Origin: Ziziphus jujuba
Lineage: Eukaryota > Streptophyta > Magnoliopsida > Rosales > Rhamnaceae
Assembly (NCBI RefSeq): GCF_031755915.1
Contig: NC_083388.1
Location: forward strand, 6,695,001 to 6,759,000
Reading direction: 5' to 3'
DNA length: 64,000 bases
Under the pieces are notes generated by a model, which searched no databases, was not told where the DNA came from, and saw nothing but the letters and a program-made list of their open reading frames with translations. This document shows positions 23,590-35,867 of this stretch, in pieces (the first letter of the stretch is position 1; each line of letters opens with the position of its first letter). A program made the translations under genes and the position numbers.

Positions 23590-25456
23590 AACTGATAAAT
23601 CCATATTAATTAATTTGCTTGATATATCATAATTTACATGTCTTAACATTTTATGTTATATAAACTAATGTCATATAAATCCATATAAATCATAAAAATT
23701 AACTTTATTACAACAGTCATTACATATAATTTGAAGAGACCAACATTTAAAATACATTTCAATGGGTACAAATTTATTACCTACAAAAACCAACTTAAAA
23801 CCTTTCTTACTTGGCAAAGATTCAGAAATTAGGTTTTTCCAAATATTAGATATATGGAGAACATTGTTAGAGTGGGTTTCTTACCATAGATCTCATCTTC
23901 TGTATTATCATTATCTTAAAGGTTGGATAATTTCTTATATAAAGACATTCTAATTTGTTCATACTATAATAAGTAGTAAACATATTCTTATTTTGAACAT
24001 GTATGTCGAATATAACTTCCGTTTACTCGCCACTCAATGGCAGATTCACCATGTGACCAGCCAGGGGATGATGCACCATCCCCCCTTGATTTATTTTTTC
24101 TTTTAAAAAAAAACTTTTAATATCTTTCGTACAATACCATTATTTTTTCGCTTGAATCTTACAATACCATTAGTGCCCCCTCCTATTTACATTTTTATTT
24201 TTAAAAAAAAGGTTGTGTTAATTTCCTTTTTTTTTTCCCCATAATTTTCCATGATTAATTTATTAATCTTCAGTAATTGATTATGTTAATTCTTCTGGTT
24301 ATGCATATATTTAATAATTAAGTTATTATTTAAGTGTTTTTATCTTTTGTTAATTTTATTTCTTAATTGCTATTTTTTTTTTTTGATTTTGTTAATTCTA
24401 TTTTGCCTCAAAAAGCAAGTTTCCTTTTTGTTAATAATTTTTTATGTGTTATTTAAGTTATTAATAGTGCCACCTCAGAATTTTTTTTTTTTTTTTTCTG
24501 AATTCGTCAGCTCCACTCTTTGGTATTATTGCTAACCAAACTCACTTCCAAAATTACACAGACCAGATTCATTTCTTTAGCAACAATCAATAACTTTTTT
24601 TCCTGTCATATAGGCATTTCACAGTCTTTCGCAGTCCATTTGGTACTACTGCTAAACTCCATTATTTAAAAAATTGATAAATTAATTTAGCCATGTGTTT
24701 ATACTAATCATTAAAAATAAATATAATTAATAAATATTATAATGTTATTTACATGATTTTTAAATAAATATAATTAGATAAACTCTCAAATTGGACTATT
24801 TTAACCATTGGACCAAAAAAGCTGGATAATTAATTATTTATATTATTTTGATAAAAACATATATTTAAAATATATACATATATAATTTTGTAATCATATA
24901 AATTAAAATACATAGAAAAAAAATCAAATGAAACCCATGTTTACAAAATTTTACACTCTCACATGGCAACAATTGGGTGGTGAAAGGCCATATGAAGGCA
25001 CCACGAACATTTTTACTGATTTTTTTTTTTTTTTAACCGATTTCCGTTCTCCTCGTTTAATTTCTGACTTGATATTTTTCTTGGAGGGTTTATAGTTTTA
25101 TGTAGATAAGAATCTCAGAATAAAGGTGCGTTGGCATGAGAGCATTGCTGACACGTCATGACAAATATTTTCAACCTTGAAAAGTAAGAAGCTCTTAATT
25201 TTTCTTACAAAACAAAATAAAAGCTTTTGCTTCGGAAAAAAAAAAATAATAATAGTAAATAAATAATTTTTTTTTTTTAAATTAGAGTGGTGCTTTTGTT
25301 ACAACTTAAAGAAAATAGGAAACTACCAACTAATTAATTTGTTTTAGTTAAATCTGTTCATCAAATATTACCGTCATTTTTTTCTCCTACTTTATATTCC
25401 GATTTTATGTAATGCCTTATGCATGAATACTAAAATTAATCATGGTATTTTCATTT

Positions 25457-25493
<37 letters not shown>

Positions 25494-25578
25494 TAACTAG
25501 AAAAATTATTACATAAAAGAAGTGGTTGTCTATCGACATTTGTGGAAGCACAAGATAATGCCATTGCCAAAAAAAATA

Positions 25579-25580
<2 letters not shown>

Positions 25581-25612
<32 letters not shown>
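25581..25612. repeat. ATA/TAA trinucleotide microsatellite
   Basis: About ten perfect TAA units. A second TAA array is inside a CHR5 intron at about 51644-51665. Confidence 0.9.
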
Positions 25613-25616
<4 letters not shown>

Positions 25617-26369
25617 TTACATTTGGAGTTTCTGGAATTTGAATTAATTATAATTTAATTTTTAAAATTTTCAAAATTATAAAAAACATCGCTAAAGGAT
25701 GTGGATATTTTAAGGTTTTAAATGAAAAAATATAATAACTTTTTTAAACCTAAAAAAAAATAATAATATTTTTTAATTAAGTAGGTGAGAAATTAACCAT
25801 AAAATAAAACTTATTACGCATCGGTCAAATAATTGCTCAAAACCAACAATTAGGCCCACAGGTATTTTGGGCAACAGCTAAACGGAAAGAAAAATTTGGC
25901 CCATTGCCCATGTTGGCAAGGCCTTAAGGATTTATACCCACCGATTCATAACTTTTTTTCTCTAAAATATCCTTGATATCAAAATTAAATGAAAATTACT
26001 GTTTTTTTTTTCTTTCTTTCTTTCACTTCCCTTCGAAGTCCACTCCTTTAAAGTCTTCGCTAGCTCTTCTCTTCTCCTTCCTCATCCTTCCCCCAAAAAC
26101 CACAGAGTTGGCTTTTCTCTTCTCATTCATCAAGCTTTCTTTATTGACTTTCCCTTTTGCCAAACAGTCTTGTTTCTTCTCTTTGGTCACCAAAATTCCA
26201 TACAAATTCGTTCAATTTGATGATTCAATTATGTTTGTGTGGGTCTTGATTTCATTTGCGAATTTTACTTTGAAATGCCACGACAATGCCGTGATTCATT
26301 TGGAAAGTTACGAGCTTGGTATGTAGGCGGAGCAAAAAATTGAAAAAAAAAAAAAAAAAAAGGTGGTTA

Positions 26370-26694
26370 TGCCGAGTCATAAGGATTCTAGCATGGATTA
26401 ATTTGGGGAATCAATGGTGAATTTCAAGCCCCAGGTCAACTTGGATACGTGCTCGAGGTCGATCAGCAAGATGGTGAATAGGTCACACTGGTTTACAATA
26501 AAAGGGTATTCTAGCTTGGACGAGAGAGGAGGTATCAAGAACATGAAGATGCCGAATGTTCACACTTTTCTTTAGCATTTGGTGACCTTCAATATTGTGA
26601 AGAAGGAGGATATGGATTTGTATAAGAAGCTCGTGGTTGGTTCCGCATGGCGGAATACTAAGCTTGCCGTTTCGCTTGGCCTCTCTAATTAAAT
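26370..26694 (+). pseudogene. Broken gene fragment, possibly MATH-domain-like
   Basis: A GC-richer stretch beyond a poly-A run keeps one reading through about 100 codons with a single internal stop (TAG near 26571). It contains SRSISKMVNRSHWFTIKGYS, which resembles the first strands of MATH domains (as in BTB-MATH proteins), then VKKEDMDLYKKLVVGSAWRN and a stop at about 26692. The family call rests on one short segment and is weak. It is bounded by poly-A on the left (26341-26361) and poly-T on the right (26711-26729). Confidence 0.25.
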
Positions 26695-27399
26695 GTCAGG
26701 TCTATTTGCTTTTTTTTTTTTTTTTTTTTAAAAAAACTTTGTGGAGGGGGTGTTAGCAAAGAAAATAATGTCATTTTCATGCTCAGTTTCTCATATTATT
26801 CCTCTAAATTGACTGAACCATCATCTATCGAATCAATAATTTCTAGTTTGGTAGATGACAGTAATGTTTTAAGCTATATTTTGTGAGTTTACAAAGCTGT
26901 GTTATTTTTCACATTAAAAACCTTTATGTGCTTGCATGTTACTACATAAGAGTGTCTTTGATATGATCATTATACAATAGCTAAGTAGTTTGATGAGTGA
27001 TTAGCCCTTTTTTTTCTCTTCTTTTTTTAATATATTCTTCTGTACGGGTATGGGATTTTATAAGCTAAATGAAAGTTTGGATTCTTATTTGTGGTTAATT
27101 ATGTTTAGTAATGTATGGTTGTATACTTTATGGTTTTAACTAAATTAGTTCATTGTCTTGCAGTTTCATTCCAAGTAGGGAAATAGGTGGATTAAAGTAC
27201 GGGTTAACATTTTCAAGGCCAAATAGCTTGTCATCAATGATGCATAGTACTTAAGGAGCAATGTCTAAATGTGCTTTGATAGAATATAGAATTTAAGAAG
27301 TTGTGCATTGCACATAATAGAGTTCTTTCAATTTTAGAGAAAAACGTGTTGACTGTGATGTTTTGATGTTGGATGGAGCTGGCATTGAGTTTCTCGACG

Positions 27400-29486
27400 G
27401 TGGGTAATGGTTAGGAATGGTCACCCTATTAAGCTGTCGGTAGTCGATACACAACCTTACGCTACCATCCTTTTTCTTTACAAACAATACGAGAGCTCCC
27501 CACAGTGATACACTCGGTCTAATAAACCTTTTATCCACCAAATCTTGCGGTTAAACCTTTAATTCTCTTAACTCCGCTGGAGCCATGTGATATGGTGATA
27601 ATGAAATAGGCGTGGTGCCCGAAACTAATTCGATAGAGAAGTCTACTTCCCTTTCTAGTGGTAACCCTGGCAATTCCTCAGGAAACACATCCGAAAATTC
27701 TCTCACCATGGGTACATCTTCTAAGCTAACTCCACTTATCCGGATATCCACCACATGGGCTAAATATCCTTGATAACCTTTATTTAGTAGTTTTTTTTAC
27801 GGTGAGGGCCGAAATTAATCTTGGTAAAAGTCTTCCAACTTCTCCACGAAACACTACCTCAGGCAGTCTTTGTCTTTTGAACGTTACTTCTTTATTGTAA
27901 CAATCCACGGAGGCATAGTTCCTTACCAACCAATCCATGCCTAATATTACATCCAGCCCGAACAGATCCAAAAAGATTAGATCCGCCTCCATCACTTGAT
28001 CTTGGATACATAAGATGCAACCCTTAACCATTTGACTAGGCCATAGGGACTCTCCCGCAGGAGTGGCAATTTCTAATAGGCAACTTACAGGAGTGGAAGT
28101 TACACCAACTCTGGTGATGAACTTTTTGGAGATAAAAGAATATGTTGCTCCCGGATCTATAAGCACAAGTGCATTATTATCAAACATATTTAATGTACCT
28201 GTAACCACGTCCGGTGCAGCCAGGGCTTCCCGATACGTCATCGCAAACACTCGACCCTGGCCTATCTGTTGGGGCGGAGCTCCGCCCTCTACCTCTGCTC
28301 GGCCCGACAGGCTGTCCGGCTGACCCTGAGGAACCTTCTGCCGCCTGAGTCTCTTAGGAACTTTGATCCCTAGATCCACTAGCCTGCTGTATTGGTGGGC
28401 TTGCCCCTAACACTTTAATATCGTCATAGGGGCAGTCTCTTTTCATGTGGCCCGCCTGCCCACATTGAAAATATGTGCCACTCCATTAACAAGTTCCATA
28501 ATGCGGTCTATTGAAAAGTCTACAATACGGTTTAAGACCGAGACTGAACTGCTAATAAGAACTCACACCACTGCTAATAGAGCAACGAGCTGACTGAGGT
28601 GCACGGCGACCTCTTAGCGGAAAAGTACCTCGCGGATTCCATCCTCCACTACCTAAGGAGCCTGAGCTGTGGCTCTTCTTTGAAGCTCCCTAACTAGGTG
28701 CTCCCACATAAGAATCCTCAAAAAATCTACATATCGACTTACGTAGACCTGTCTCTCCAACTCAAGCACGGCATCGCGGGCAAACTGGTAAGTGGGATGC
28801 ACTAATCTGCCAAGAGTTAGGGCTATATTCTCATTCAATCCATTTATAAATCTTATCTTCTTTGCATTATCATCCGGAATCAAATGCATGCAAAATTCTA
28901 ATAGTCCCGAAACCTTCGCTCTTACTCAGAAACGGTCATATTCCCTGGCGCAGCTCCTCAAACTCTGGACTCCGAGCCTCACAATAGGCAGGAGGGCAGC
29001 ACTATGTGGTGAAAACACTCTTAAATTGATCTCATGTATGCGTTCTACATGTCTTCTCCACCTTCCACCACTTCCATGCATCACCTTCTAACATGAAGCC
29101 AGAAATCATAACCAAATCCTCATTAGGGTACTGCATTCCTTCTTCTAAAATCTTCTCCATGTTCGACAACCAATTCACTGCTGCGGCTAGATATTGGATT
29201 CCATCAAAGCTCACCGCTCCCAATTATCTGGCTTAGTTCATGGTGTAATTGCTGCCGCTAGAGCTTTCTAAGGCTCGAGTAAACTGAGATACGAGATTCC
29301 TAAGGCTCGATCTGCTTCCGAAGCTCTAAGCCAAACCTTTTCGGATACTACATGCATCCCGGCTACACATCATAGTAAATTCTGAAAAAACAAACAAGAA
29401 TTTAGATATACGAACACTTTAGCATGATTACAAAAAGGAATAATTTACGAATGTGATATACAAGAACCTATGCTCTAATACCAATC
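27400..29486 (-). mobile_element. Truncated Ty3/gypsy element, minus-strand copy (family G1)
   Basis: Read leftwards from a primer-site-like sequence (complement of gctctaataccaa, 29472-29486). Then come gag (SFDGIQYLAAAVNWL, FMLEGDAWKWW, 29223-29032), a zinc knuckle with its first Cys replaced by Tyr (about 28470-28430), protease (ALVLIDPGATYSFISKKF, about 28230-28130; then DLFGLDVILGMDWL), and the start of reverse transcriptase ([20 protein letters not shown]). It breaks off near 27400. Frames shift several times and no LTR is visible. It is the same family as the plus-strand copy starting at 29497. Confidence 0.8.
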
Positions 29487-30276
29487 CATAAATTACTACT
29501 TTTTGTAATCATGCTTAAATGTTTTTATCTTTAAATTTTTGTTTGTTCCTTTAGAATTTTCTAAGATGCGTAGGTGGGGCACACGTAGTATCCGAGAAGG
29601 CTTGGCTGAGAGCTCCAGAAGCAGATCGAGTCTTAGGAATCTCGTATCTCAATTGACTCGAGCCTTAGGAAGCTCAAGCGGTAGCAACTAAACCATGGAC
29701 CAAATCCGACGAATAAGAGCAATGAGTTTCGATGGAACCCAAGAGCCAGTCGCAGCCGTGAATTGGTTACCGAACATGGAGAAGATCTTAGAAGAAGGGA
29801 TGCAGTGCCCTGCTAAGGATATAATTAGGATCTATGGCTTCATGTTAGAAGGTGATGCAAAGAAGTGGTGGAAGATGGAGAAAACACGTAGAAAGCATAT
29901 ATGGGACTAGTTTAAGAGTGCTTTCACCACAAAGTACTGCCCTTCTGCCTATCGTGAGGTATGGAGACGAGAATTTGATGAGCTAAGCCAGGAAATGACA
30001 ATTCTGAGTATGAACGAAGGTTTCGAGAACTGTCAGAATTTTGCATGCAATTGATCCCAGATGATAATGCAAAGAAAATAAGATTTATAGATGGATTGCA
30101 TGAGAAGATAGCCCTAACCCTTGCCGGATCAGTGCATCCCACTTACCAGTCTGCCCGAGATGCCGCACTTGAGTTGGAGAGGCAGATCGAGATGCGTAGG
30201 CCAAAACGTAGATCTTTTAAAGGTTTTTATATGGAAACACCTAATCAGGGAGCTTCAAAGAAGAACCACAGCTCAG

Positions 30277-30734
30277 TGTCACGTCCCGTCTAGAAGAGGT
30301 GAAAACCTTGAGGTTTGGCTGGAAAGTTCTACACTCTCCATGAAGATCCATGAGAAGCCCGGAATATTCTAGAGGATTCAAGAGAAACCTAGACTAATGT
30401 AGATGATAATCTCTCTAGCATACTCCATGTAAATATCTTGTACATAACCCTAGAATAATCTAGAACCCTAACTAGATGGGTGACATGTGTACATATCTAG
30501 AACCTTATATCTTTGTGATACGTGCCAAGCCCTCTATATAAAGGGTTGGACTCTCATTTATAACATATCCAAGAATTCTAGCAATACAAGTATTCTCCAC
30601 ATTCTCTCAAACTCTCCTACTTCCTACTCTCTTACTCTTAGCTTCTGCATTTTGATAGCTTGTGAGTAAGGCTTACTTAGCAAGGGAGGTGCTAAGTGTC
30701 GCAAGGGAGTGTTGAAAAAGTTAGGCCCGTGACA
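30277..30734 (+). repeat. 5' LTR of the chromovirus
   Basis: Begins tgtcacgtcccgtc and ends cccgtgaca, 458 bp. It contains a TATA element (ctctatataaagggttgg, about 30530-30547), presumably the LTR promoter. By eye it differs from the 3' LTR at about 24 sites without length change. Confidence 0.95.
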
Positions 30735-30780
30735 GTTGGTATCAGAGCCAATTGCTGCTCAAGCATATCGTTGGTGTAAC

Positions 30781-33700
30781 ATGGAAGTAGGCAAGATGGC
30801 TAGCTCAGAGGTTACCATCAATGTGGAGGGAGCTACCGATGTGCGAGGTCGTGAAGAGCAACGCAACCCCAATGCGGGGAAGCAGACGCATAAGTCCAAG
30901 TCCAAGGATGTGATGATTGGCGTAGAGTTACGCTTGGAGAAACATGCTGCTCGAGTACAGGAACGGTTTGAGGCGTTGGAGGGTCGCCTAGATGGGCTAG
31001 AGTCGGAGGACATTGCCATCAATCAAGTCGTGAGAGGGTTACTCAATGGGCTGGATGATGCCTTAAGGAGGGAGCTCCGCGCGACACGCGACCAATGCAT
31101 GGGGGAGGTAGCAAACCTTCGTGCAATGTTGGAGAGAGAATTGGATGCTATCCGCACCCAAATGGAGGATATGCGGGGCGATTGGGATCTTTGCAAGAGG
31201 ACGGTGGCGTAGGGGACAACCACCATCCGCGAGGGGCCACGAATCGATGTACCAAAGCTCAAGTCCTACTCCGGGATAAGGAATGCGAGGGAGCTCGAGA
31301 ATTTCCTTTGGGGTTTGGAGCAATACTTTGAAGCAATGGGCATTGTGGACGATGCTTCAAAGATAAGGACTGCCACTCTCTACCTTAGTGACACGGCAAT
31401 GTTATGGTGGAGAAGGACGCATAGCGACATTGAGCGAGGTACGTGCACTTTCCATACTTTTGATGACTTTAAAAAGGATCTCAAAAGGCAATTCTATCCG
31501 GAGAATACCGAAGATGAGGCAAGGAGTCGCCTTCGACGACTCAAGCAAGTAGGCCATATCCGGAAATACATCAAGGAGTTCACCGTGCTGGAGATCCCGG
31601 ACCTATCAGACAAAGACTTCCTTTTCTACTTCATGGATGGTCTACAACCTTGGGCAAAGACGGAGTTGAAGAGGCGTGGGGTATAAGATCTAGCTAGTGC
31701 CATCGCACATGCCGAAAGCTTTATCGACTACACCATCCAAAGGGACTCCTTGAAGCCAATGGAGAAGAAGACCAACCATGGAAAAGGTGGGGGAGAATCA
31801 AGCAAGCCCAAAGAACACAAAAGAGAGGAAGGTGCACACAAACCTCAAAGCTCGAAATGGAAGCCGCCTAGAGAAGGTAAGGATGCTTCTAAACCTAAAA
31901 ACTCTTGTTTCTTATGTGATGGACCGCATTGGGTTAGGGATTGTCCCAAAAGGAAGGCTTTGAATGCCATGACTACCCAATACGAGGAGAGACAAGAGGA
32001 AGAGGCCAACATGGGCTCCTTACAATTGTTGAATGCCATCAAAGCCACTTCTAAGGATTCAAAGAAGGGTGGCCTAATGTTTGTAGAAGCAAAGATCAAT
32101 GGAGTGCTCACCAAAGCGTTGGTGGACACGGGGGCTACGCATAACTTCTTGTCGGTAGATGAGGCACAACGACTTGGCGTTAAGGCCTCGAAAGAGGGTG
32201 GATCAATGAAGGCAGTTAACTCGGCTGCAAAACCCATCCATGGGGTTGCTAGAGGTGTACAAGCCACCATTAGAGAATGGGTAGGCCAATTAAACTTATC
32301 GGTAGTTCCCATGGATGACTTCAAGGTCGTTCTAGGCATGGAGTTCCTAGAAAAAGTGAAGGCCTTCCCCCTTCCATTCCCAAACTCTATGTGCATCATG
32401 GATGGAGGGATGACTTGCATGGTGCCTACGGAAAGGGCTAGCAAGATGGAGGCCAAAGCCTTGTCGGCCATGCAGTTTAAGAAGGGCATTAAAAAGAAGG
32501 AGCAAAGCTATCTAGCTGTGGTCCAAGAGCTTGATGGCCATGAGGACTTCCTAATATCTCCCGAAGTGCAAACAGTGCTACAAGAGTTCAAGGACATGAT
32601 GCCCAAAGAGCTGCCCAAGAAACTACCACCTAGGAGGGAGGTAGACCATAAGATCGAGCTGGAACCGGGGTCTAAGCCACCCGCCATGAGCCCCTATCGC
32701 ATGGCACCGCCAGAATTGGAAGAGCTTAGGAGGCAACTCAAGGACCTTGTCGATGCGGGTTACATCAGACCTTCGAAAGCTCCATATGGTGCACTGGTGC
32801 TATTCCAAAAGAAGAAGGATGGGTCGCTGCGGATGTGTATCGACTATCGAGCTTTGAACAAGATCACCATCAAGAACAAGTACCACATCCCTCTTATTGC
32901 GAACCTCTTCGATCAACTTGGCCAGGCAAAGTACTTCACCAAACTTGACCTTCGCTCCGGGTACTATCAAGTGCGCATAGCCGAAGGTGATGAGGCCAAG
33001 ACCACATGCATCACAAGGTATAGTTCCTATGAATTTCTAGTGATGCCTTTTGGTTTGACAAATGCTCCTGCAACATTTTGCACCTTGATGAATAAGCTAT
33101 TCCACCCATATCTTGATCGTTTCGTAGTAGTATATTTGGATGATATTGTCATATATAGCAATACTATGGAAGAACACTTACAACACCTTAGACAAGTCTT
33201 CCAAGTGCTACAAGATAATGAGCTATATATCAAGCTGGAGAAGTGCTCCTTTGCACAAAAAGAAGTTATGTTCTTGGGGCACAAGATCAAGGATGGGAAA
33301 CTTATGATGGATGAAGCAAAGGTGCAAGCTATATAGGAGTGGGAACCACCAACCAAGGTGCATGAATTAAGATCTTTCTTGGGCCTTGTCAACTACTACC
33401 GGTGGTTTATCAAAGGATACTCGGCGAAGGCTACCCCATTGACCAACATGCCGAAGAAAAACCAAGCTTGGGGTTGGACGGAGAAGTGCCAACAAGCCTT
33501 CGAAGACCTAAAGAAAGCAATCACGGAGGAACCGGTGTTGTGCCTGCCCGACCACTCTAAGTCATTCGAAGTGCATACGGATGCATCGGACTTTGCCATA
33601 GGTGGGGTGCTAATGCAAGATGGACATCCAATCGCTTTCGAAAGCAGAAAACTCAATGACACGGAGCGGCGTTATACGGTGCAAGAAAATGAGGTGACGG

Positions 33701-35398
33701 CGGTCATCCATTGCCTGCGCACGTGGAGGCATTACCTTTTAGGGAGCTCCTTCACCATTATGACGGATAACATTGCCACCAATTATTTCCAAACCCAAAA
33801 GAAACTCACCCCTAAGCAAGCACAATGGCAAGACTTCTTGCCGGAGGTCCATTATAAGATGGAGTACAAGCCGGGAAAGGGGAATGTGGTGGCAGACACA
33901 CTTAGCAGAAAGGACGAACTTGCATCTATAAGTCGGCCCAAGTGCACCTTGCTGGAACGCATCAAGGAAAGACTCCCACAAGATCTCATAGCCAAGAACA
34001 TCATGGTCCTAGTCAACGAGGGAAAGACTAGGCGGTTCTGGATAAGAGATGACTTGCTTTACACTACGGGGGACCGTATATATGTGCCCAAGAAGAAGAA
34101 TCTAAGAAAGGAATTGATTAAGGAGTGCCATGACACCAAGTGGGCTGGCCACCCAGGCACTCGACGTACCCTAGCCCTAATAGGAGCCACATATTATTGG
34201 CCCCATATGAGGGACGATGTGGAAGTCTATGTGAGGACATGTCTGGTGTGCCAACAAGACAAAGTAGAGCAAAAGCAACAAAGAGGGTTGCTAGATCCGT
34301 TGCCCATTCCAAACGGACCTTGGGAAAGTATTTCAATGGACTTCATCACTTGTTTACCTAAGTCGGAGGGCTATGGTAGCATTATCGTCGTAGTGGATCG
34401 GTTTAGCAAGTATGCTACCTTTATCCCTGCACCTACAGATTGCAAGACAGAGGAGACAGCCCGACTATTTCTAAGGCACGTGGTGAAGCTGTGGGGAGTA
34501 CCTAGCAATATAGTAAGTGATCGGGACCCTTGATTCACTGGAAGATTTTGGACCGAGCTCTTCAAACTTCTCCACTAGCATCCATCCACAAAGTAATGGG
34601 CAAACGGAGCGCACTAATGCCTTATTGGAGCTCTACTTGAGGCACTATGTGAGTGCCAACCAACGAGATTGGGCTAAGTTGCTGGATGTGGCCCAATTCT
34701 CCTACAACCTACAACGGAGTGAATCAACTAATAGGAGTCCATTCGAGATCGTGACGGGGAGACAACCGATGACTCCTAATGCCCTAGCCCTAAGCTATGG
34801 AGGCAAAAGCCTCGCTGCCTACAGGTTTGCCAAGTCCTGGGAGGAACAAGCCGATTTGGCTAGAGCATATTTGGACAAGGCATCTAAAAAGATGAAAAAG
34901 TGGGCAGATACCAAAAGAAGGGATGTAGCATTCGAAGAAGAGGAGTTGGTCATGGTGAAGCTACTGCTCCAACAATTCAAGGTCCTACGGAAGGTACATA
35001 AGGGGTTGGTTCGACGCTATGAAGGACCATTTCCTATTGTAAGGAAGGTGGGTAAGGTTTCCTATCAACTACAACTTCCTCCTAAGTTGAAGATTCACCA
35101 TGTTTTCCATGTGAGTGTCTTGAAGCCTTACCATCAAGACATGGAAGACCCTAGTCGGGGGGAATCAAAGAAGGCACCTACAGCGGTTGTAACTTCGTTT
35201 GATAAGGACGTAGATGCTATACTTGCAGATCGGGTCATACGACGTAGAGGAGTGCCTAACTATACGGAGTATCTAGTGAAGTGGAAGAACCTTCTGGATA
35301 GTGAAGCAAGTTGGGAGCATGAAAAGGCTTTATGGCAATTTAAAGACCACATTCGGAGGTTCAAGGAAGGAGACGCGACGAGGGCGTCGCGAGATTAG
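30781..35398 (+). pseudogene. Chromovirus gag-pol polyprotein with four premature stops and a frameshift
   Basis: One frame runs from ATG 30781 to 34530, broken by TAG 31210, TAA 31684, TAG 33334 and TGA 34531; a small deletion near 34567-34572 then shifts the reading by one base until the final stop at 35396. Domains: gag to about 31750; zinc knuckle [13 protein letters not shown] (31906-31944); protease VDTGATHNF (about 32122); RT with YLDD at 33133-33144; RNase H HTDASDFAIGGVL (about 33577); integrase H-H-C-C finger (about 34129-34260) and core (MDFITCLP, DRFSKYATF, SDRDP); C-terminal chromodomain (about 35206-35380, ILADRVIRRRGVP...YLVKW). The element cannot make an intact polyprotein by itself. 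Confidence 0.9.
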
Positions 35399-35409
35399 GT
35401 GGGGGAGGG

Positions 35410-35867
35410 TGTCACGTCCCGTCCAGAAGAGGTGAAAACCTTGAGGTTTGGCTGGAAGGTTCTACACTCTCCATGAAGATCCATGAGAAGCCCAGAATAT
35501 TCTAGAGGATTCAAGAAAAACCTAGACTAATGTAGATGAGAATCTCTCTAGAATACTCCATGTAAATATCTTGTACATAACCCTAAAATAATCTAAAACC
35601 CTAACTAGATGGGTGACATGTGTACATATCTAGACCCTTGTATCTTTATGATACGTGTCAAGCCCTCTATATAAAGGGTTGGACTCTCATTTGTAACATA
35701 TCCAAGAATTCTAGCAATACAAGTATTCTCCACATTCTCTCAAACTCTCCTACTTCCTACTCTCTTACTCTTAACTTTCGCATTTTGATAGCTTGTGAGC
35801 AGGGCTTACTTAGCAAGGGAGGTGCTAAGTGCCGCACGGGAGTATTGGAAAAGTTAGGGCCATGACA
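35410..35867 (+). repeat. 3' LTR of the chromovirus
   Basis: Same length (458 bp) and ends as the 5' LTR. Roughly 5% divergence between the two, mostly transitions, points to an insertion a few million years old under usual plant LTR rates. Confidence 0.95.

Larger units (their letters stand above)
23246..25972. other. AT-rich intergenic stretch
   Basis: Holds a small MITE (23479-23589), a possible decayed hAT-like element (about 24040-24520, see rejected), a TA array (25467-25487) and an ATA trinucleotide array (25581-25612). No gene is supported. Confidence 0.5.
30277..35867 (+). mobile_element. LTR retrotransposon, Ty3/gypsy chromovirus, structurally complete but coding-defective
   Basis: Two 458-bp LTRs (TG...CA) flank a 4.7 kb interior. 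A primer site complementary to initiator-Met tRNA (tggtatcagagcc) starts at 30737, and a polypurine tract (ggtgggggaggg) lies at 35398-35409. Order is gag, protease, RT, RNase H, integrase, chromodomain, the chromovirus arrangement. A 4-bp direct repeat, tcag, flanks the insertion (30273-30276, 35868-35871); five is more usual for gypsy. The element is much richer in GC than the surrounding DNA. It sits inside the older gypsy copy G1. Confidence 0.95.

Noticed and set aside
24040..24520. Possible hAT-like element with 'ccactc' on both sides
   Set aside because: Only six bases match at the flanks and the inverted ends are weak. Poly-T tracts make by-eye matching unreliable.
25973..26326. A 117-codon plus-strand frame upstream of the MATH-like fragment
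   Set aside because: Phe/Leu/Ser-rich translation of a CT-rich stretch with no family features; more likely a leader-like sequence than protein.
35206..35380. Chromodomain in the gypsy element taken as a captured CHR5 fragment
   Set aside because: It sits at the C-terminus of integrase as in all chromoviruses and does not share CHR5's chromodomain sequence beyond the fold's YLVKW motif.
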